A stretch of 64,000 nucleotides of DNA. Source: Rachicladosporium sp. CCFEE 5018 (Eukaryota > Ascomycota > Dothideomycetes > Cladosporiales > Cladosporiaceae). This document shows, piece by piece, positions 42,631-54,389 of this stretch. Every line of letters begins with the position of its first letter. The stretch's first letter is position 1. The position numbers were made by a program, and so were the translations under genes. The stretch covers positions 62,001 through 126,000 of the forward strand of contig KZ111181.1 of NCBI GenBank assembly GCA_002077045.2. The letters run 5' to 3'. The notes beneath the pieces were generated by a model. It saw only the letters and a program-made list of their open reading frames with translations. It did no database searches and was not told the origin of the DNA.

Positions 42631-43870
42631 ATGGCGGTATCAAGTAGCAAGGTATCTAAGTTCACATTCCTGCCATCGTATCATGAGACTGATTAACCTA
42701 TAGAAGCGTAAGCACGCCCAGATCGAAAAGTCGCCAAGTGGAACATCAGCACCGCTAGACACGTCAAAGCCGACTGCAGTGTTCACTCCGAAGAAACCAC
42801 GAACGCACACCTTGAGTATCGCCTTGCCCGGGAGTATCATTGCGAAGTACGTCTCGACGATTTCATCCCCTTGTCCCTACCTAGATTCTCACCATGTAGT
42901 CAAGACTCCTCAAGTGGGATCGTTGCTGTCAGTCTGACAACACGCATTACTGACTATGACCCGCAGCGCTGTCACCCAAGAACAGAAGACAGCACTAGCT
43001 GGACAGATCGCACGAGCGGCTGCGGTCTTCGAAGTCGACGAGATCGTTGTCTTCGACGATGGTCAGGCACCGAAGAAGCCAGCTGAAGCATCGGGCTACA
43101 CGGCCTATGCGGACCCCAACTTCTTCCTGTATCATGTGCTAAGCTACTTGGAGACTCCACCACATCTACGAAAGGCGCTATTTCCGATGCATCCGGATCT
43201 TCGTACTGCGGGCGCTTTGCCCAGTCTTGATATGCCACATCATCTTCGGAGCGATGAACGGTGTGCATATCGCGAAGGTGCTGCCGTTGGCACCAGTCGG
43301 ACTAGCGGTGCCATGATGTCGACTGTTGATTGCGGTCTGCCTCAGTACGTCACTGTACCTGTGGAGCTGGAGCAAGGCACTCGAGTCACTGTCAAGCTGG
43401 ATGAGCAGTCGTACAATAACACGCATGGTGACTTACAGGGCACAGCTGTATCGCCAGACTTGCCCCGGGAGGAAGGCGGCTACTACTGGGGTTACAGTGT
43501 TCGCCAAGCGTCTTCACTCGGCGCGGTCTTCACCGAATGCGCATACGACGGCGGCTACGACATCAGCATCGGGACCAGTGAGCGAGGTCAACTCGTCAGC
43601 ACTCTATCCGACAGCACGAGCAGCGAGCATGTGCCAGCATCCTGGCAGCATCTTATTGTGGTCTTCGGCGGAGTTGCTGGCTTAGAGAAGGCCCTGTCAG
43701 CGGACTCCGAACTCCTGCAAGCTGGTGTGACTGAAGTCAAGGATGTCTTCGATCGCTGGATCAATCTTGTGGTTGGACAAGGAAGTCGTACGATCAGGAC
43801 TGAAGAGGCCGTTTGGATCGGCTTGACCGGACTACGATCTCTCGTCGAGGCGAGGATTTCTCCAGTCTGA
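42631..43870 (+). CDS. SPOUT-type RNA methyltransferase (SPOUT1/C9orf114 family), 355 aa
   Basis: Exons 42631-42651, 42704-42846 and 42967-43870, phases consistent (introns 52 and 120 nt). The join gives HTLSIALPGSIIA-NAVTQEQK, then FEVDEIVVFDD, ADPNFFLYHVLSYLETPPHLRK and LFPMHPDLRTAGALPSLDMP, all hallmarks of the DUF171/Methyltrn_RNA_3 family. The C-terminal SAM-binding knot includes GGYYWGYSVRQA, ASWQHLIVVFGGVAGLE, and FDRWINLVVGQGSRTIRTEE. A Lys-rich N-terminus suggests nuclear or nucleolar location. The human member acts at kinetochores and methylates RNA; the fungal target is not known to me. Confidence 0.88.
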
Positions 43871-46453
43871 CTAATTAGTATGCCAAGTTGAAGGTATCAT
43901 GGCATACCTGTGCCGTTCGCGTCGGAAGTGCCTGCTCGATCGGGTGTTTCGGGACACTCCACGTTGGTGGGCCTGGTGTTAGAATATCGAGTGGACCGTC
44001 TGGACTGATGTAGCATCGATGCTGACTTTGCAGCCGTCAAGTGGTGGCGTGGCGAGGACTCGATGGGTCGGAAGTGAGACCACTCACGCTCCCGCGCTTA
44101 CCCTACTACATCACAGGAACAGGCAGGAGGCTCTGCAGATCACTCATACGAGGGTTGCGCGCCATAGTGCAGCCGTATGGTACTCCTGCATGCCCCGCCC
44201 GACATTGGCAGCTTCCCTGAGCTTTCGCGGTCCAAGCTATCCCCTGTCACTAAGCTCCGGGACAAGGTGAACACCTGCGACCAGGAGACTGGCTCTACAC
44301 CGCTGGCTTGTATCTAGTCTCGTAGCGATTGCGTGCTATGGAACGTCTGTCGTTGGTCGAACTCGACCAATGGAGCAGTGTCAACCAATCACGTACGGTC
44401 CCTCGCATGGCACCACACGAACAGCTCCGACAAAGAGGGACTACGGGCGGTCTACACAGGAGCTCATGGCAGTATGGACTAATTCCGAGTCCGAGTATGT
44501 GACCACTGATAGTTACGACTTACGATTGCACGGTCCCGGCAGCTGCAGGGCGACCGTTCGTAACATTGAGTCTCATCGACATGCGGTCATTCGCGCTGCC
44601 AGCCCTGCCGGGGATCGTGCTAAGCGATCCGACTTGAGTGCCGGGGCAAGATCCGAGCAGCGATACCTTCAGGTGGCGCGACACTGGTTGTTTCGAAGTA
44701 CTCTGGGCGGACCGGCTGAGAGCACACTCGGGATGTCTTTATGCGGTGTTGCACTTCGCAGCGTCCAGCCGATCAATGCCCGACCAGATCTGCTATTCGG
44801 GCCTCTTCGCCGTTGACAACTTTGTCAAGCCAACCCACGTGTCTTCGAGCAGATCGCGGCTCGGGTGCCCACTACGGCATCGGCGCACTCAATCTCTCAT
44901 GACCGATGCAACGACTTGTCTAGAGCAGGCAGGACCCAGACCTACCTTATGTATACTGAGCGATTAGGCGAACCCGTGCGCAGCGACAACAAAGTCTCAC
45001 TTTTATTTCTCTGTCGACTTCCAATTTACGGCATTCAGCAACTCGACATTGTATGAAAGCGGTCGCAGCTGTACCGAGATTCCCATCCCCGCCATCTCGG
45101 CCTTAGCATAGTGGCTTCACGCCATGCATAATGGCGGGGCTGTTATCTGCTTACTCTGCAGCTGACTACTCAGCTAACCCATGCGAGCAAGGCAGCAGTT
45201 CCCAGAACGAGCTCGTACCAGTCATCACCCGCTTCCCGTCTGCCTCGAACGACCATCGGATTTGATGACTTTCGTGTACTCGACCGTGAGTAACAAAAGC
45301 ATCGGACAGGACTCCGTCGAAAGCTGATACTTAGTGCATTAGTACAGTGTACTCGTTGCGATCCGATGAAGTGCGAGTGTTGATGACCAGTGAACAAGAG
45401 TGGGCTTGTTTGTACGAGTTCTCTGGGATGGCACCGTACCATCGGTGGCGCTGCATATCGCGCGAGCTCTTTCACTGGCCTCCAAAGGTTTGACGTATTT
45501 GATTCGAGGCAGTAAGGCCAGCGCGACAGACTCGAGATGGGCCTTTGACCGGAATATGTAGCCAAGGGCGATCATCCGCAAAAGCAGTTTGCCGAGTGGT
45601 AGCGCCGCACCAGGGCAGATTAGGCATTGCTGACAGGAAACGGTACATTTCCGCGGTACAATCTGGGGATACACGTTTTTTATCACTCTACTATCTCCAT
45701 CATGCAACGTGACAGCTCTATCATGGCAAAGTCAGCAGTTTACCTTCGTAAGGTAGATCCGGCTATCAGACCGACGCTGACTTTGCAAGCTGTAGCTCTG
45801 CTTTCCGAAGCTTGACACGTGCATTTTGGTCAGTCAAGGCATAGCTTCATCGGCTGCTGCGCGTATCGACCACTCAGCGCGCACTCTACGACTCAGCTCA
45901 TGCACGCTGCATGGATGAGTGATCAAAGCCCATGGCATCATCTGGATTTATGCTTTCACCCGGCTGGCGAACACCGCCGTTTCACACGCGACGCTGGAGC
46001 TGTTCACAAGCGCAAAGGATGCGGAACCCTGTCAATCACTCTTCCCGCTTCGGGGTCCTGTCATCTCGAGGCATGCTCATCAAGTCTAGCTTCTTCTTAT
46101 CACCGTACGGCCCGCTCGGTTGGTTGGTGGCCCTCACAGCCGTGGCTTGTCCATCGTGCTTGTCGCGGACCTGGCGGGTACCAACACGATGTTCCCTTGT
46201 AGTAGTGCCCGTCCACTTCACGCAGGCGTGATTATCTCCACTTACATGTATGCTGCTGACTCTTCTAGAGTATTGCTCATCCTTTGGTCGTTTTGCTTCT
46301 CGCGATCTACACATAACATCCCCACTGTTGCCGGATCGAAGTCTTTACAGTCAAGTTTACGATCATTCCATTCATTGCCGATCTCAGCCCTGCCAACCTA
46401 AGCTTTGAACCAAATAGCAAGCCGTGACGAAATCGACTCCACCTGAACTTGAT
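43871..46453. other. 2.6-kb gene-poor region
   Basis: No protein-like frame, tRNA or repeat is recognised. Frames at 44370-44816 and 45170-45707 lack domain features. The last few hundred bases probably hold the long promoter or leader typical for a regulatory (bZIP) gene. Confidence 0.35.
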
Positions 46454-47541
46454 ATGGAGTCGATGGAATATAACAACTACTTTCCTGGACAGACACAGTC
46501 GTTCCCATGGTTTGAGGCCGACGATGGCGCGTATGGTCGCAACACAGGTGCAGATGGCGCCATTGCCATACCGGTAAGCATGATTATTGCACAGCTGCAG
46601 TATTCCGAAGTACTAACACTGGCCGGCAGACCTTGGAGGGCACACTCGATGCAAGCACCTACATGCAGAATTCGCTGGACTACAGCAATCTCGATGGCGC
46701 CTTCAGCGGAAACTCCATGAGCGGCGTGCTCACGAGTGGGAACTCGGCATCGCCTACACAGCAGCAACAGTTCTCTCTGTTGCCGAATGGCTCAGTCGAC
46801 AGTGGCATCGCATTGGACATGGACAATGACCTCGAAGCTATGGCCAACATGCATAGACGGAGTAGGAGTGGCAGCGAGGACAAGGATAATATGACACCGG
46901 CACAGACGAGGCGCAAGGCACAGAACAGAGCAGCGTGAGCCTGCCCTGCGCCGCGAGACTTACTTCACAGCCATACTGATAGACAGCACAGACAACGAGC
47001 CTTCCGAGAACTCAAAGAGCGACACGTACGTGACCTCGAAGCGAAGCTCAACCTTCTCACAACTACCACTACCTCCCTCCAATCAGACAACGAGCGACTC
47101 AAATTGCTTCTACAACGAGCACAAACAGAGAACGAAGTCCTACGAGCCACAGCATCCGGCTCACCAACAAGACAACAATTCAACCACCCAGGCTTCGTCG
47201 ATGATCCCAGTCTCCTCCCATCCTCACGCTCAACGCGCAGCACGAGCTCAGACGAAGACAGCACATACGATCGTACACGGCTAAGCAACGGGCTCATCTC
47301 AACGGATACCTCCCGCCGCCCATCACCACGCACAGACGGGCAGCTGCTATCTGCTAGCGCAACGTGGGATTTACTTCAGTCACATCCACTTTACCTCTCC
47401 GGCGCGGTAGACATAGGCGAAGTCTGCGAGCGGCTAAAGAAAATGGCGAGATGCGAGGGCATGGGGCCCATGTTCTGCGAGGCAGAAGTAAGAGAGGTCA
47501 TTGAGGAAGTGGGGCGAAGTGGAGGGGACGAGCTGTTGTGA
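46454..47541 (+). CDS. Yap/AP-1-like bZIP transcription factor, 324 aa
   Basis: Exons 46454-46573, 46630-46934 and 46992-47541; the second intron splits the basic region (RRKAQNRAA-QRAFRELKERH, residues about 134-153), which carries the Yap-type NxxAQxxFR contact residues. A leucine zipper follows (LEAKLNLLTTTTTSLQSDNE, LKLLLQRAQTENEVL). The N-terminus is acidic/Asn-rich; the C-terminus has WDLLQSHPLYLSGAVDIGEV, then CERLKKMARCEGMGPMFCEA, a conserved end in fungal AP-1-like proteins. In relatives such cysteines sense oxidants through disulfides and control Crm1 export; here three are visible, but redox control is inference. The exact orthologue (Yap1-like or another Yap) cannot be settled by eye. 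Confidence 0.85.
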
Positions 47542-48137
47542 GCGGGATGGATATGCTTTCATGCAAGGCTACGTGGTGCTCGCTTCCTGGGTTGGAAGCT
47601 TGAGCTGGCGCGATATCTTGAATCCATTTCTCGGCCTGTGGTGGCACAGGGAGATCCTCCGCATCGGCTTTAGGCTAGATTGAAGGCCCAAGGGGCGGTT
47701 GCGATAGCCGTGATGAACACAGCTCTGTACAGGAGGTCCAGCAAAGTCGTTGAGATGTCTTTCCCCTCCAACTCTAGCTCACTGGAGCTCCGTCGGCAGT
47801 GGCTGCAGATGCGGTTCTAGACGAAGTCTAGCTGCTGTAGCTCGGAGCTCGACTCATGTACTGCCGATGTTGCTTCGCTAGCCTGCAGTCTATGTGCCTT
47901 TGTCAGCTTTGTCATCAGCAACGCCTGCAGGGCAGCTTGATCCTGCAGGATAGATTCTGATCCTCTCGGCGGTACGTCACGAAGTAGCCGAAGCCAGTCC
48001 TGCGTGGGTCGTTCTTATGAACTACCGTCTGCTTTTGCATGACCGCGTGGCATACTTTTGTCGGCGTAGTGTACGACCGATCAATATACAGCCCACGTGT
48101 TGTAGAGCAAGCAAGATTGCAAGCCTCGGCGTGAATC
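47542..48137. other. Spacer between convergent genes
   Basis: Terminator region of the bZIP and PLP2 genes; no gene recognised. Direct ctgtagctcgg-like words near 47795-47855 are the only notable feature. Confidence 0.3.
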
Positions 48138-48950
48138 TCAATCAAAATCGCTGTCTTCTTCGTCAGCTGCCTGACGAGCGGTTTGCTGTATGCCGCGACG
48201 TGGTGGCTCCGTTTCTTTGGCTGCTTGCGATGCCAAGCGGGAGTCGCCATGCTTGAGAGCACCAAGCTCGAGCAGCATCTTCTGAACATCTGCATAACGA
48301 TCAGCGTTCATTCACCCGCACCAACCAATTTCTTCCCTGCGCTCACCGTCTATTCCCGTGCTGTCTCCACGCAGCTCTTTCAGCGTGACGATCTGCCGTT
48401 TCACATCTCCATCTTTGTAAACAAGCACGGTAGGGCAATTGCGGTCTGGGTAGCCCTCAATGCACAGATCCCCTCGAATCTGACAGAACTTGATGTCTCC
48501 AAACTTCTTCGCTAGCGACCTCCACAGTTCTATCATCAACCTTGACTCATCGTTCGTGCCAGAGGAGGACGTCAAAAGCACGAGCACCCAAGCCTTGTTG
48601 CTCGCCTCCGTGACCTCAGTGGACCACTCGGACTTCTGCAGAGGGTACACCTGATTGTACACGCTCGCGTTCTGCAGCGTAGAGAGCTCCTGCATGCGCT
48701 TCTGCCTGTACGAGTCTAGGAAATCCTCATCCTCATCGTCTTCTAGCTCGTCCAGTTCATCGAGGTCCTTGCCCTCTAGTCTGTTCTCGTGGGCCAGTTG
48801 ACGAGCCTGCTCTAGCGCTTCCCGTATCATTGGCGTGGGCGAGGGTGGTTTCTCGGGTATAATGCCCTTCTTGCGCAGTATGTCATTCCATTCTGTGTCT
48901 GCGTTCGGGTCGTCTACAGGGACGTTGACGGGCATATCGGGCATGTCCAT
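48138..48950 (-). CDS. PLP2: Phosducin-like protein (Plp2/PhLP2 type), 251 aa
   Basis: Thioredoxin-fold co-chaperone of the CCT chaperonin, essential in yeast for folding of cytoskeletal proteins. Exons 48950-48347 and 48289-48138 (57-nt intron, phase 1). The N-terminal helical part has TEWNDILRKKGIIPEKPPSP and acidic DELDELEDDEDEDFLDSYR, then RMQELSTLQ. The thioredoxin-like domain (about 105-215) contains VLVLLTSSSGTN, KFGDIKFCQIRGDLCIEGYP and NCPTVLVYKDGDVKRQIV. The final exon adds DVQKMLLELGAL and ends in an acidic DEEDSDFD, typical for this subfamily. No redox CxxC is present, as expected. Confidence 0.9.
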
Positions 48951-49702
48951 GATCGCGACTTCGAGGAGTATGGCTTAAGCGATCGAGAATTCCTCTCCGA
49001 ACGAAAGGATGTAGTGCTGATGCCTTCACATGCGAGGATGCCGTAGGCGATCGCATTCAAAATGGACCTCGAATGCTGCGTCAGCACCAAGCCAAACTTT
49101 GAGCGCCAAGGATCACGTTCTGGCATGTGAATGGCAGCCCGGACGGACATCATCACAAAGAGTACTTTGGAACAAGGAGGTGGTTTTGAGCACCCGTGAT
49201 TACGACTGCTCTGATGCTGGACGGAAACCGAGACTGTTGGCTCTATCTGAAGCAAACCCTGTTTGCCGAATCCCTATCATTCCCCATCGCCGTCGCTAAT
49301 GCTGTTCATCCCTTCGCCATGCAGAAATCAGGTAGCAACGCAATGCATGAGGGTGAGCCGATGCGTCGAGCGCAGAAAGCCATCTCAGGGCAGCCAGTCG
49401 CTTCTCAGCATTAGTGGCTGATCCGAGTATCTGACCTCCAGCTCGACGACAAAGTAAGTATACTGGCTAAGTCTATCCGCATATGGGTGGAAAGCAGTGA
49501 TAAGTCTGCTTACTCCAATGTACCCTGGGGCGGATAGTCTTGGGTCGTCAGCCGTCATAAGCCGTTTCCCAAGGATTCGGCGGTTGTAGTGTAGGGTATT
49601 GGATGTTGAGGAGCGGAGATCTGAGGCAAGGCGGAGGCACTGTCGAGAGCCCGATCAAGTCGGATGCTTCCGTCGACGCTGGCTTACCACACATCGCTGC
49701 GA
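48951..49702. other. Spacer, nothing recognised
   Basis: About 750 bases: promoter of PLP2 and 3' side of the otubain gene. Only random frames. Confidence 0.3.
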
Positions 49703-51848
49703 TCATCCGAAAGATTTGTGGCGCCCTTTGTTATTGATCGGCGCCGTGATTTCATACTCGTCATCAGGCTTCCACTCCTCCGGCTGGAAGTCTGCATTGA
49801 GGAAATGCGCAGTGTTGAAGTGGGAGCTGTTGTGAACTGTCAGCATCCCGCTTGCACACAGTAAGGCGCTGGAGGTATACTCACTTGCGCATGATCGACG
49901 TCTGAAAGGTACTGCCAGATGTAGCTTGGACATGGGGATACCGCTCCCACATGGAGGGACGGAATGGGCCATCCGAGGAGAAGCTTGGCGGTTGCATTGG
50001 AGGCGCATGCATTGCAGGATAATTGACGTGTGGCACAGTGCGGATGGCGAGGCCGTGCGTGTGATGCTCCGGCGGTGTGACAGAGAGCGAAGAGGGTGTA
50101 GTGGGCACATACTGTGGCTGTATCACAGCGTGCGGCTGAACCTGCGGCTGTGGCGTCGGTGCGACAGGCGGAGCGTAGGTCTGGTGAGATGTGCCCGGGG
50201 TCAGAAAGTCGGCTCCGCAGCCATTACTCGTCATCCAGCCTGGGTGAGGCTGGGCGAACGACATGCCCGGGATCGTCGTGATGAAGTCCGGGATGTCTTG
50301 GAAATCGGCGCATTGCGAGGACAGCTGGCCTGGATCGTGGTACAAGGACGAGGAGAACTGAAGATAAGTGGCGATGGGTGTTGGTGGTGGTGGCACATCC
50401 TCAAGCTTGTAGAGAAGATCGTAGTGGCCGCTGCTATTCTGTCAGTACATTACCTGGGCGCAATAAGGGCGATCGGAAACTCACGGTCGATATAGGAGTC
50501 GGATCGTAGCCTCGGTGATACCATTAAGGGGATCGAAGCGATGCATGTTCGCTTCGTTGCCTTCACTGCGGTCGAGGTACATCACTTCCAGTGCAAAGCC
50601 GGCCGGGTTCAGAAGTAGATCCTGAAGTGCGCTCATTCCGAGATGATCAATTTCAGCGCCGTGGGGCGTGATATGCTCATCGGTGTACTGCTTGACGGTC
50701 TGGCCCACCATGTAGCCCAGGTAATTTTCGGAACGTGTAAGCATCCACGCTGTCGTCAGTGTCTAGCAAAGCGTCAGTAACTCATCTTGTCAATTCCATT
50801 GGGATCTGCCCTACCCTCAGATGGGTGATGAGGCAGTTCTGCACGTTCTCGTCGGCGAAAGCTTCAGCTAGCACCTCGTCGCCATTGCCCTGGTCCACCG
50901 CAACCGAAAGTGTCCTCATCAGCTGGAACCACTCATCTGCGAAGTCTTCGATGAGGAACATCTCCATCCCGGATTGAGCAATGACGTTGTTGAGCGATCG
51001 AAGTCGGGCTTCTTCCATCAAGATGCGGCCACCGTCGCCGATGTACAGTAGACGCTCCAAGTAGCCGAAAGCAATTGCTGTTGTCGGGTCAGTATAGTCA
51101 TTGTCGTCTCATTATTACGAACGAGCATACCTCGCCATCCGCATCGACCATCGCCTCTCACAGTGCGGTAGTGGGAATACTTCTGTGGGAGCGCCTGAAT
51201 CTATTGTTAGTACGCTGGTCGATAATGCATGATCAGATCTTCACTCACAGCAGTCTTGACCTGGTACACTGGGTCCGCTCGGGCGTATTCTGCGGTGATA
51301 TTGCTTGTCGACTGACGCTGGCCTACGAGTGGCCCCTGTGTTGAATTCCGATCAGCAATCATTTCATGCACTCGTGACAACTGCCATACGCGTATTGCAG
51401 ATATGGGTGAAGTACGTACCTCAATCTCCGGCTGCCACTCAGCACTCGCCTGCTGCATCTGTGCAAGCTCCTCATCCGTGATATGGGGAGCTGGAGTCGC
51501 CATGGTCTGATGTTGAAGTCGCCGATGGTGTTGAAATATCTGCTGCGAAGTGACAGGCCTTTGATGATAAGCAGCAGGTCGTGAGCTCTGGGCATACAAG
51601 CCTGCAGCTTGCTGCTGCTGCTGCGCTAAGGCAATGTGATGCTGTTGCTGATCCGAACTGATGGAATCGTGTCGTTGGACTGGCAATTGAAGCGGTCGAT
51701 ATCCAGGTGGGAACAGCGCGGGATCATGGTACGCCACTTGCGGAGCGTAGACATGTTGCGGCTGCGAGTACGTCTGATGGTGAGGATACTGTTGCTGCAG
51801 CAAGTGATGTTGAAGCGGATGATTCGCAGCCGGGTGGTGTTGAAGCAT
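49703..51848 (-). CDS. Otubain-like deubiquitinase (peptidase C65), 596 aa, seven exons
   Basis: Cysteine protease expected to cleave ubiquitin chains. Exons 51848-51420, 51335-51249, 51194-51131, 51077-50815, 50762-50485, 50430-49885 and 49826-49703; every phase agrees. Residues 1-130 are Gln/His-rich and disordered. The catalytic Asp187 and Cys190 lie in VRGDGRCGWRAIAFGYLERL, and His376 in RPGHYDLLYKLEDV. Between them are FADEWFQLMRTLSV, WMLTRSENYLGYM, HITPHGAEIDHLGMSALQDL and ALEVMYLDRSE, the usual otubain order. A long Pro/Ser/His-rich tail follows, ending in a conserved-looking PEEWKPDDEYEITAPINNK. Human OTUB1 is only 271 aa; the extra N- and C-terminal low-complexity parts are common in fungal forms. 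Chain specificity cannot be read from sequence. Confidence 0.9.
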
Positions 51849-54389
51849 TGCGGCGGCTAGCTTTGTTTCTGCCGGCGAAGTCCAAGCACCCTTCCGTCTT
51901 TCCTTTCACGCACCAACAAGCAAGCTCCGTCCACGACAAGCTAACGCAGGCGAGCGCGGGGCTGTTGACACCTTTTGTTTGCTCTGATACTGCTGATCGG
52001 GTCGAGTGCAAGGTGCGTCGACGCTACTGTATGCTTGTTGCCGTCAAGGTATGGCCTGCGAGCTGGCACCTGACCCGACGACCCGGTCTCGTCGAGCTAG
52101 TATTGCCGCTCACGACGACTGAACGCTCACGCAGTGTTGTGTGCTGTGCGAGCGTGAAGCCGAACCGCAGTGAGTGAGGTCAGGCTGGTAGTCGTAAGCA
52201 TGCGGTGAGGGTTTGGCGTGCCCCCAGGGCGGGCAGGTATGCAGGACCGGGACGCTGGAATGAGGGATGCCTTTGAGCAACCACTTCACCTCCTGGCACA
52301 GAGTCGAGCTGCACAGCCAAAGGGTTCACGGGATGAGCGTACCAAGAGGACGGTGCGAGGTAGAGATCAGATCGGAGGGCGGATCTGGCAGCACAAAAGG
52401 TGCCTTGCCGTACTAATAACAGACGGCGATAGAGGGCGCGCCCCCCGGTGGACCCAATCGCCCTGCACACGGGACTCAAGACAGCGCCTCTGCTCACGGT
52501 AGGACACTGCTGCCAGTAGCCTCAGCTCGGGGCGTCGGATTTTTCACCTTACGGGAGGACGAAACAAGCGCGTGCGTAGCCCTTGCTGTTGAGTAACCTT
52601 CCAGCGGGGGATCTGAGCAAGACGGCTTGACCAGGGTAGGGGAAGAGAGGAAGCAGTGCTTCCTGCAAGTCCCTGTGTGCGGGTGTCTTCACGCACATAT
52701 ACAAGCTATCGAGACCTTCTATCGACGTGCACAGATCTGTTACCTTCCTCCACCCACAGCCCTTGCCTCTATGCGGCGAGGGCAGGTCCCGTTCCGGCAC
52801 TCGGCAGCGCAATGCCCTGACGACGTGTGCCGACGACGTCTCTACTTCGATAGTGCTTCAATACCTGTTCACGATCTGGCTGAAGCTCAGAGTCTACAAC
52901 TGATCATATCGAGCGCATCCCTTCACCTCGAGCACGCCACTCCGAGACAGACGCACACATTTTATCCATGGCCTGAGCAGGTAACATGCCCGGCAATCGC
53001 AATGAAATGCTAGGACAGGTCTCAGAGCCTCGGCGAGACTTCTGACGCAATGATTCGCAGCGCTACTGTGGAGGCGCTGGGCGGCCCTGGTCACGTCTCA
53101 CGCTTCCGATGCTGTGCCATGCTATGGGACCTGCTGAATGGCGATCTCTTTAGTGTGGGTAGTATGGCTGTCATGCACTCGAGTCGATCAAGAACGAGCC
53201 GCAACGCCTCGTGCTGCAGGTGGTCCCGATACATTGGGTGCCACGATGTCAGTTGCTATGTGATGATAGACCGTCCTGATGGCGCCGTTGAACTGAGAAT
53301 GTCTGCTACCAATGGTGACTCGTGCTCATGAAGTGAAAGTCTTGCCGATGATACTCGGGCACTCTTCGAGCATGAGGTATGGAGGCATTTGTCATGTACT
53401 ACGGTCACACAGAACCTGTCGCAAACCCATCCAATGCACTCCCAGATCACCAATGTAAGCGAGCAAGTATCCTCGCACATCTCCATATTGGCCAGATCGA
53501 TCAACTTCACATTTCCCAATGGCCCATCGTCCAGCGCATCATACAGCAAAAACCACATGCATGCAAGTCTGATCTATCGCAAACCCGATCCCCACAGTGT
53601 AATTTGCACCCGACAGTACGGCACCACAAGCATATGTCGTGCAGCACAAGATCCAAGCAGGGATGCTGCAGGCGAGCTGTAGCCGTACCAGCGATGAGTG
53701 TAAGCGAGCGTGGGCTTTCACTTGTGCGCCGTGGGGTAGGTATCTGATGGCGTTTCAATTTCGATCGTGTTGATGGATGGGATTGGGAATAGCGAGGCCT
53801 GCATCGGGTTGAGGCTGCAGTGAGATCTCTGAAGGATGGGAGATCTGGGAATGGGTCATGGGTTGCGATGGATGGGACTTGGTAATACTAGACGACGATT
53901 TTGCTTGAGCTGAGGCTAGATGTGATTGACTGCTTGGAAACCAGCTATATTTGTAGGTGAGCTGCGTGCAACACAGCGCAGATTGCTATCATTGTACTTC
54001 TCGGGACTCTCCCCGCCTGGAAATCTCGCCTTACAGCTCTACCCATCACCGTTCCTCCGGTCCCAGCGCGCACCAGGCCAGTGTAACGCATCTGTCCCAG
54101 GACCGAAGAAGTCCGGTACCGCGCGCATGAAAACCTTACTCGCTCAGATATCATCCCAGCGCTCTGGCTCAGACAGATCCTACAGCGTGTCCTACAGCGC
54201 GCAGCGAGTTGCTTCGCTGACAGCGGCAGTCGCGCATAGACTGCGAAAGCCACCCTCGTGCAACATCGTGTGCTGCTTCTCTCACAGCAATCGGCTGCAT
54301 CAGTGGTTCCATAGCGCCCACCGTGTCGTTGATCTCGTTCGCTGTTTTCGTTCAGCCTCCATCTCAATCATGTCGATCTATCATGCAAG
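51849..54389. other. 2.5-kb gene-poor region
   Basis: No convincing coding region, RNA gene or repeat. GC-rich frames at 52180-52812 look like noise. The start side holds the otubain promoter; the right end is the 3' flank of CSN2. Confidence 0.35.

Noticed and set aside
52180..52812. Leftward frames in GC-rich spacer
   Set aside because: Composition reflects GC-rich antisense noise; no motif, no supporting splice structure.
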